This document shows, in pieces, positions 57,698 to 64,000 of a DNA stretch of 64,000 nucleotides. The notes below the pieces were generated by a model. It was given only the letters and a program-made list of their open reading frames with translations. It ran no database searches and was not told the DNA's origin. The translations under genes and the position numbers were made by a program. Position 1 is the stretch's first letter. The number at the start of each line of letters is the position of its first letter. The stretch is from Capsaspora owczarzaki ATCC 30864 (taxonomy: Eukaryota > Opisthokonta > Filasterea): the NCBI RefSeq assembly GCF_000151315.2, contig NW_011887305.1:658826-722825 (forward strand), in the 5' to 3' direction.

Positions 57698-59250
57698 ATG
57701 CAGTTCACTCGGAGCATGAGGAAGAGACAGCGCGAGCTGTACGACCAAGTCAAGAATGCGAGGAAGCATCTCGCGTGAGAGGAATCTCGAGTTTATTGGA
57801 ACAGTGTGGCAAGCTTGTACTGACGAAATGGAGGGATCAGCGTTGATAGGAATCAGATTAGCAATACTGAAGTGCAAATCTTTGCCGAGGCACTCAAGGT
57901 GAACACGACGGCGACTTCGCTCGGGTAAGCCAAATCTTATTGACTGATGCATGTGAGTGAGTGATCGAGTGGTAGGGATTAGGAGCGCTCGCTGACGGAG
58001 GGGACGGGCAGTCTGGCGCATAATCAGATTGACGATTCTGCAGCGGCGATGATTGCTGAGGCACTCAAGGTGAACACAGCACTGGCTTATATCGAGTAAG
58101 TTGTTGTGCGCTTTGCTTGACGCATGGAAGTGGGCGGGGGGGGGAGATCCTGCCGAGCATGAAGAGCACTCACCGATGGAGAGGACGGATAGTTTGGGCT
58201 GGAATCAGATTGGCGATGCTGGAGCGCAGGCCATTGCTGAGACACTCAAAGTGAACAAGACGCTGACTAGGCTCGGGTAAGACAGCTCACTTCCACGAAT
58301 GCTTGCGAGTGAGTGAGTGATCCTACAAAGGGCATTCATTGTGCTCACTGATGGAGGGGATGAACAGTCTGTACCAGAATCAGATTAGCGATGCTGGAGC
58401 GCTGGCAATTGCTGAGGCACTCAAAGTGAACACGACGCTGGCTTATGTTGAGTCAGTTGCTGCGCACTTTGCTTTGCTGGTCTCGCTCATTGAGCCAGTG
58501 TCAGCCATACCTTGCTCACCCTTCAAGTGATAGTCTGCGACTCAATTGCATTGGAAATGCTGGTCTTCAAGCGCTTGGTGAAGCGCGTCAAGTCAGCCAT
58601 ACTCTGCTTGACCTTAAGTAGGTTTGTTGCCCGAAGATGACTGCTCCTCCAACGCCCTGCTGAGTGCTTATTCACCTTGCTTGCATAGCATCGACCAGCA
58701 GATGCATCCTCGTATGTTCTCCTTACTTTCGCGACGATTAGCAACTGCCGAAGATCTTCAGAACGTGTTCCACTTGCTAAGCAGCGGACTGGCGCTTGAG
58801 GATCAATCGGCAGCGCTGCCCGCACTACCAGCCGAGATTGCTGAGCTCATTATGGACAATGCGCACTACTGGCAAGGCGTGCAGCACACCAAGCGATTGC
58901 ATTTTTATGATGATAGCCCCGCCTATATTCTGAACGTCACACTGCCTCAAGGCGTTAATGGGAATTCAATCCGTGTGAAAGCAATTAATGTGTTTCGGGA
59001 CAGTCGTCCACTTTACGGCAGCAACGGCAGCAGCGGCTTTGATTTGATTGTTCGAGATGAGCAAGGCGCTGTTCGATATGAATGCTCGGTGAAACCGACC
59101 CTTGTCGATTCGAACCTCGACCTTGTGACAATCCTGCCAGCCAATCATCCTGTCATCCGACGAATGCGCGCGGGTTGGCAGGTTCAAGTTCGAGCCAGCA
59201 AGTCTTCTCGAGATGTGTTGTTTGAATCGCTTTATGTTGGATATTTCTAG
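57698..59250 (+). CDS. LRR (RI-type) protein with F-box-like C-terminal domain, paralog D
   Basis: Seven exons: 57698-57774, 57841-57924, 58012-58095, 58193-58276, 58368-58451, 58534-58617, 58689-59250; about 352 aa. The N terminus is RQRELYDQVKNARKHL. Exons 2-6 are all 84 nt, phase 2 to phase 2, one LRR each (five repeats; paralog A has six). The first repeat is the most divergent (VDRNQISNTEVQIFAEALK), and the last is the family's terminal type (LRLNCIGNAGLQALGEAR). The final exon encodes the shared domain, LPALPAEIAELIMDNAHYW to SKSSRDVLFESLYVGYF. All splice sites are GT-AG; exon 5 uses GTCAGT. The introns share recognisable sequence with those of paralogs A and B, such as a GATGGAGGGGATGAACAG acceptor. 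This copy looks intact. Function unknown. Confidence 0.75.
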
Positions 59251-59581
59251 CGCAAATCTTTGGAGTACGTGTGCGTGGAGAACGCCCGTCTGTTCGTATT
59301 TGGAAATTAAAGTGAAACATCTCTACAGGGTTCATGCAGGCTTTTACTCTCAGCCTTCATTGTACGGGACAAAACAGCCTCGAAACGCACAGGCTAAAAT
59401 GCAACAGCTCGCAGCTTCGGAACTTCTTCGCTTGGATTGCAGTAACCGCTAGAGCAGCTCCAGTGCCAATTGCCGACGTTGGTCCTTCTCTGTCCTTCTC
59501 TTATTTTCTTTTTTCCTATTATTTTGTTTCTCTCAGGGACTGAGATGCCACTTCCAGTCTTCTTCGTTTCGCCCTCGACTG
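59251..59581. other. Spacer between LRR paralog D and DTWD1
   Basis: About 330 bp; 3' flank of LRR D and promoter of the DTWD1-like gene. No feature seen. Confidence 0.45.
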
Positions 59582-61009
59582 ATGTCTGAATCGACCTCGA
59601 CCTCGACTTCCGTCGCCGCCGCACCCGAGCTCGAAAAGTTCCCCGACTGGTCTCCGTTCCAGGACCTCAAGATTGCGTCGCACGAGCCGCTGTACGCAGC
59701 AGAGCGAGCTGGCCGCGTCGCCTGCCCAAAGTGCCAGCACAAGCGCCTCTTCTTCTGCTTTGATTGCCGCATCCCGCTCGGTAACACCACGCCTCGACTG
59801 ACTCTCCTTCTTGAGTGGCACACGAGTTGGGTGGTCGCGAGCTGGCCGGGGCCAAGGGGGGGGAAGGGGGTCCAGGTCCAATCCCCGTCCCCTTCGCCCA
59901 CGAGGAGCGAGCCACCCCCGAACCCCGTTTCTTCAGCGAGCTTCAAGCTCAAGTCAAATGAATCACTCACAGTTTGGAGCATGTTTTGACTTGTGTGTTC
60001 TTATTGAATGCTTGGATGCGCAGCCGAGCGAACGCTGCCGAACGTCGAGCTTCCATTGCGTTTGGACATTATCAAGCACAAGTAAGCAAGCGCTTGTTCA
60101 TTGGGGTTGAGCAAGTATATCGACATCAAAGCATGACAGAAGCATGAGCAACGAAGCTCACTTCTGTTGTTTGTTTGTTTGATTTGTTCATGCACTTACT
60201 TACTGCACCAAAGGGGCGAGGCAAACTCAAAGAGCACTGCTATTCACGCAGCCATCATTGCGCCGCACCAGACTGCAATCTACGAGCATCCCGCCGTGCC
60301 GGAAGACATTGACCCAACTCGCACTGTGCTCGTCTTCCCAAGCAAGGACGCACTGACGTTCGAGGACCTGCCAGACGACTTTGTCGAGAAGGGCGGCCGT
60401 GTCATGTTCATCGACTCGACCTGGAACCAAGCGCACGGCGTCAACTCCAACCCCGCGCTGGCAGGCATCCCGCGCATCAAGTTTACCAGCGAGACGTCGC
60501 GCTTCTGGCGGCACCAGAAGGACAAGCCAGCCACCTACCTCGCCACCATCGAGGCCATTCACCACTTTTTCCGCCTGCTGCACGAGCGCTTTACGCGCAC
60601 GCCCTATGACGGTCGCTACGACAACCTGCTCTACTTTTTCTCTCGACAGTACCATCGCATTCAGCAGCACTACGAGGGCGCAGACTCGAAGAAGAACTGG
60701 CGTCTCGAAGCCATGAACTTTTTCCAGCTCCCCGAGTATGGACTTTGATTGTTGGGGGAGGATGGGGGGAAGGGAAGAGAGGTGGTGCTGTTTTGTATCT
60801 GTTTTGTTGAGTGTTTTGTTTGAGAGGGGTTTGGAGACCAGATTGCTCATCCATTGCGCTTTGGGATGAATAGAGACAAGTCCAAGCGGACCGCGTCGGA
60901 AGCCGAGGCCAGCGAGAACGACGAGGAAGAGACACGCCGCACAAGGCCACGATTGGAAGAAGACAAGACCGCTGATGATGCTACTACATCCGCGACCGCG
61001 ACGGCTTGA
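59582..61009 (+). CDS. DTWD1: DTWD1-type tRNA-uridine aminocarboxypropyltransferase
   Basis: Four exons: 59582-59780, 60024-60081, 60214-60735, 60874-61009; about 304 aa. DTW-domain enzymes transfer the aminocarboxypropyl group of S-adenosylmethionine to uridine in tRNA (acp3U). Seen: an N-terminal zinc-like motif (CPKCQHKRLFFCFDC), PLRLDIIKHKGEANSKST, the HPAV and VLVFPSKDA segments, the DTW-family core FIDSTWNQAHG, IPRIKF, and SRFWRHQKDKPATYLATIEA, followed by YDNLLYFFSRQYHRIQ. All exon phases agree. If the last intron is retained, the protein ends three residues later at 60748 and loses an acidic/basic tail of about 46 residues (KRTASEAEASENDEEE). Family alignment stops before this point and does not decide between the forms. 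Confidence 0.88.
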
Positions 61010-61323
61010 TGTGGGCTTCTCGGCGCCTTGTTGTTGTGATTTCATGCGTTTTTGTTGTTGTTGTTTTTTGTACAAGCGCGAATTTTTAGTCAACGTTCGA
61101 ACAGCCCCAGAGCAACACGAATTGCCGCAACCGCTGGCACTTTGATCAGCGAATGCTCCTTACTCGGAATCCAACTCGTTGCGAGCTTTACGAGCTCGTT
61201 CTGCATTCAGCTTTGGCTCTGTTTCCATCTTCCAAAAACCACTGCCGTGCAACCATTCCCACTTTCTCCTCAAAACCCAAATCAGTCTTTTTTTTTTTTT
61301 TCCTCATCACCAATTGAGTCCCA
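61010..61323. promoter_or_regulatory. Spacer between DTWD1 and RABGGTA
   Basis: About 310 bp; 3' flank and promoter. A T run lies at about 61288-61301, shortly before the RABGGTA ATG. No other feature. Confidence 0.4.
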
Positions 61324-63315
61324 ATGGTACGCGCTTCTGTCATCTGCTTGAAACCGAACGCTGAGCGCATTCTGAGCTGACCGACCCCCATTGCGCTTTG
61401 TGACCACCCAACCACCCAACCACCCAACCACCCAACAATTCCCGTCATCATCACCATCTCCTCCTCGCCTGAATTAGCACGGTCGGAGCCGCGTCAAGTC
61501 CGCTGCCGAGGTTGAGGAAGCCAAGCAGAAGGAGCGCAGCAAGAAGCTCGCCTTGTTCCAGCAGCTCAACGCGCGCGTCTTTGCCAAGGTACCACAGAAA
61601 GGCATAGTGAATTGGATGCGAGGCACGAAGAAGGAGAAAAGGGCAGAAGGACGGGCGAGCCCAGCTGAGGGTTTTGGGAAACGCCAATGCTAACTCACTC
61701 AGACTTGTACGCGTACTCATCCTCATACTCACATGCACTTCAATCTGCAATTTTTTTTTATTTTGGGCATTCGATATTTCTAGTACCAAGCCAAGGAGTA
61801 CGATGACGAGGCGTTTGCATTGACGAGAGAGCTCCTGTCGCGCAGTCCCGAGATTTACACGCTCTGGAATTACCGTCGATGCATTATGCTCAAAAGGTTT
61901 TTGCAGACGTACGTGAATGATGCAGATTGCTTGATCTGCCGTCGGAAGTTGAAGAGGGCTCGAATCGACTGACTATTTGGGGAGGGAGGAACGAGTTTGG
62001 AACCTTTTGGTGTGTTGCATTGGAAATTGGTGAAAAGCTCAACGAAACTATCGGAAACAACGTTGTTGTAGGGATTGCAATGTGCAAGACGAATGCAAGG
62101 CAGAGCTCACCTTCCTCGAAGGCTGCATTGCAACAAACCCAAAGTGCTATTGGCTGTGGAATCATCGACGATGGTAACCATTCGACAACAAAAGTTTGGC
62201 TCCTCTGCTGCGTTTGGGGTTTTGTGCTCACTCTCTCGGCTTGCTTACTTTGTGCGTGGTAGGCTGTTGGAACAAGCGCCAAAGCCCGATTGGAAGAACG
62301 AGCTGGATCTGACGAGTCAATTTCTCAATCGCGACTCGCGAAACTGTAAGATAGCAGGTGTTCCCATTTGGGGGTCCTCTTGATCCTCACCTTGAGATGT
62401 CTATTCTCTCTGTAAAGTTCATTGCTGGGACTATCGTCGCCACGTCGCACGCTGTGCCTCGGTTTCGTTGAAATCCGAGTTTGAGTTTACCACCGCAAAG
62501 ATTGAGCAAAACTTTTCCAACTACAGCGCCTGGCACTACCGCAGCAAGCTGCTCCCCATGATTTTTGCAGATCAAGCGGACTCTTCGACGATTCTGGAGA
62601 GCCAACTTCACAAAGGTAGCTGCACTGTTGGATCGTTTTTTTTGCGATTTGTTTTTTTGTCGACACCAACTCACAGGCGCTCCTGACGTCCGATCAGAGT
62701 TTGATATGGTACAATCCGCGTGCTTTACAGAGCCAGAAGATCAGAGCGCTTGGTTTTACTACCGGTGGTTGCTTGGCAAAGGTGCGCTTCTGCTGCTCTC
62801 GTTGTTCTGTAAAATTTGGTTGCCAACGGTCTCCGCTTTCCTCGCCGCAGGCAAGAACGTCGCACTCGCCGACACTACATCCTCAAAGACCACCCACCAA
62901 CTCTCGCCAGGCACGCGTGAAGTTCTCGAGTCCGAGTTGGGCGCATTCCGCGAGTTATTGGAGCTCGAGCCCGACAGCAAATGTGCGTGTGTCTGTTGTT
63001 GGATGGTTGTTAGAGGCTGGTCTCGGTTTTCTGACTCTTTTTGTGCATGCTCATGCTATTTGTGCGTGTCTAGGGGCCATTCTGACATCGTTGTTGTTGA
63101 TGCACGCCATCGACATGCGCGCCCACCGCGAGGAAATTCTAACCAGCCTGGACCGTCTTCGCGCTGTTGATCCGTGCCGTCGCCGATACTATAACGATTT
63201 GCGTATGTTGTTCATGCGATTGTGGGGAAAGCGTCGCTTTTTGCAGCTCACTTTGAATTTGCCAATAAACACAGGAACGCGGCTTTTGGCCGAGTTGGAC
63301 GCTGCTGCCCAATAA
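61324..63315 (+). CDS. RABGGTA: Rab geranylgeranyltransferase alpha subunit
   Basis: Ten exons: 61324-61326, 61478-61588, 61784-61908, 62072-62173, 62263-62345, 62418-62615, 62677-62781, 62851-62982, 63074-63202, 63275-63315; about 342 aa. With the beta subunit it adds geranylgeranyl groups to Rab GTPases. The protein starts [17 protein letters not shown] as in the family (human begins MHGR). Prenyltransferase alpha repeats are visible: [49 protein letters not shown] and [14 protein letters not shown], then [15 protein letters not shown] and [19 protein letters not shown]. The first coding exon is only the ATG, followed at once by a GTACGC donor. The animal Ig-like insert and the C-terminal LRR domain are absent, as in yeast Bet4. 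Confidence 0.92.
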
Positions 63316-63717
63316 CAGACAACCAGCAGCGTGTATGCTCGTCGAGTATTGCTGCTGATGTCTGGGTGTCAAGGAGGCGTTTTTTGACCTGCAAAGGAGC
63401 TATGTTTGAGTGTTTCATTGTAAAAGTACAATCCATCTGTGTTTTCATTCAATCTCGCGCTGTTATTCCCATCTTGTGCGTTGAACATTGTCTGGCGTGG
63501 TCTCTGCGACCTTGCTACGCGATTTGTGTCTAAACCCAAGTCCATCAAGCTCGACAGTGAGTACATTGCAAGCGTGAACGTGTCTGAGCACAGATGGACG
63601 GACGCCTGCAGACCCCACTCTTCCACCACCAATTTCCCAGTGTCTCAGTTTCTCAGTTTCTCACACAAGCACCATGTGTGAATGGTCGTCGCGCCAAGCC
63701 AACCGCGGGCTGCACAC
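63316..63717. other. Convergent spacer at the right edge
   Basis: About 400 bp between RABGGTA and the small minus-strand gene. No convincing coding sequence; a downstream exon of the small gene could lie here (see that entry). Confidence 0.4.
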
Positions 63718-63938
63718 TTACAGGCGGTAACCCTTGAATCCAGTGTAGACAAAGACGCCGACGCCCAGCGCCCAGTAGACCCCTAGCAAAGCAAAAATGC
63801 CCCCAAAAACAGCTCAAGAGTAGTAAGCGACGTGGTTTTCGTGAGCGTCGTCACAAGCGCGCGAGAGGTGGATGTTCGGATCTGCACACCTGCGAGCTTG
63901 GTCTGCTTGCGCCAGTAGTCTGTCACTCTGCTCAACAT
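63718..63938 (-). CDS. Tiny single-helix membrane protein, possibly mitochondrial ATP synthase subunit j/i-like
   Basis: Two exons on the minus strand: 63890-63938 and 63718-63782, giving a 37-residue protein. It has a basic amphipathic start (MLSRVTDYWRKQTKLAG) and one hydrophobic helix (VYWALGVGVFVYTGF) followed by KGYRL. The start, the VYW motif and the helix position resemble yeast Atp18 (subunit j) and animal ATP5MJ, small proteins of the mitochondrial ATP synthase membrane part. The similarity is short, so this is tentative. The stop overlaps a good donor (CCT|GTAAGT), so a further exon to the left cannot be excluded. It is too short for usual ORF cut-offs; support comes from matching splice phases and the clean start-helix arrangement. 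Confidence 0.4.
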
Positions 63939-64000
63939 GAGTGTATGTGTGTGTGATGATGATACTCTGTCAATTGTATGGATTTGCAAGTGAAGAAGAA
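63939..64000. other. Right edge, upstream of the small membrane protein gene
   Basis: Presumed 5' UTR/promoter of the minus-strand gene, with a TG-rich stretch. The sequence is cut by the window edge. Confidence 0.3.

Noticed and set aside
62701-63315. Single 204-codon frame covering the 3' part of RABGGTA
   Set aside because: It reads through introns; the spliced exons match the prenyltransferase alpha repeats and only the last few codons share this frame.

Overview
The window is nuclear DNA of a small-genome eukaryote. Genes are dense and on both strands, most have several short GT-AG introns (about 55-630 nt), intergenic gaps are usually a few hundred bases, and low-complexity tracts (poly-A/T, TG, CAG) are frequent. 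The gene set (FKRP-like LicD transferase, KMT5A-type SET protein, Treslin-like and RADX-like replication factors, F-BAR and RasGAP domains, a PH-containing formin) points to a unicellular holozoan opisthokont, for example a Capsaspora-like filasterean. The lineage is inferred from gene content and style; no ribosomal or organellar sequence is present.

Layout, left to right: FKRP-like transferase (+), UTP23 (-), ammonium transporter (-), LRR paralog A (-), GMP synthase (-), LRR paralog B (+), polyQ seven-C2H2-finger protein (+), damaged LRR paralog C (-), RADX/RPA1-like protein (+), ARM-type RING ubiquitin ligase (+), unknown four-helix membrane protein (+), misato/DML1 (+), KMT5A/SET8 (-), exosome subunit EXOSC3/RRP40 (+), a fossil of a viral/Polinton-type family B DNA polymerase, folylpolyglutamate/dihydrofolate synthase (+), an F-BAR-PH-C2-RasGAP-SH3 protein (+), Treslin/TICRR-like protein (-), formin with PH-like domains at both ends (-), LRR paralog D (+), DTWD1 tRNA-modifying enzyme (+), RabGGTase alpha subunit (+), and a tiny two-exon membrane protein at the right edge (-).

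Most genes are ordinary housekeeping genes with no operon-like logic, although several neighbours are tightly packed tail to tail (FKRP/UTP23, misato/KMT5A, RasGAP/Treslin) or head to head (LRR C/RADX-like, KMT5A/EXOSC3, formin/LRR D). The accessory layer is the LRR family. Four copies sit on both strands among unrelated genes. Each is built from 84-nt one-repeat exons of identical phase ending in a shared, F-box-like C-terminal domain, and at least one copy is decaying. The F-BAR plus RasGAP fusion and the DNA polymerase fossil are the other unusual items.

Exon boundaries were chosen by eye from GT/AG signals, reading phase and protein-family continuity. Individual splice sites may be off by a few bases.
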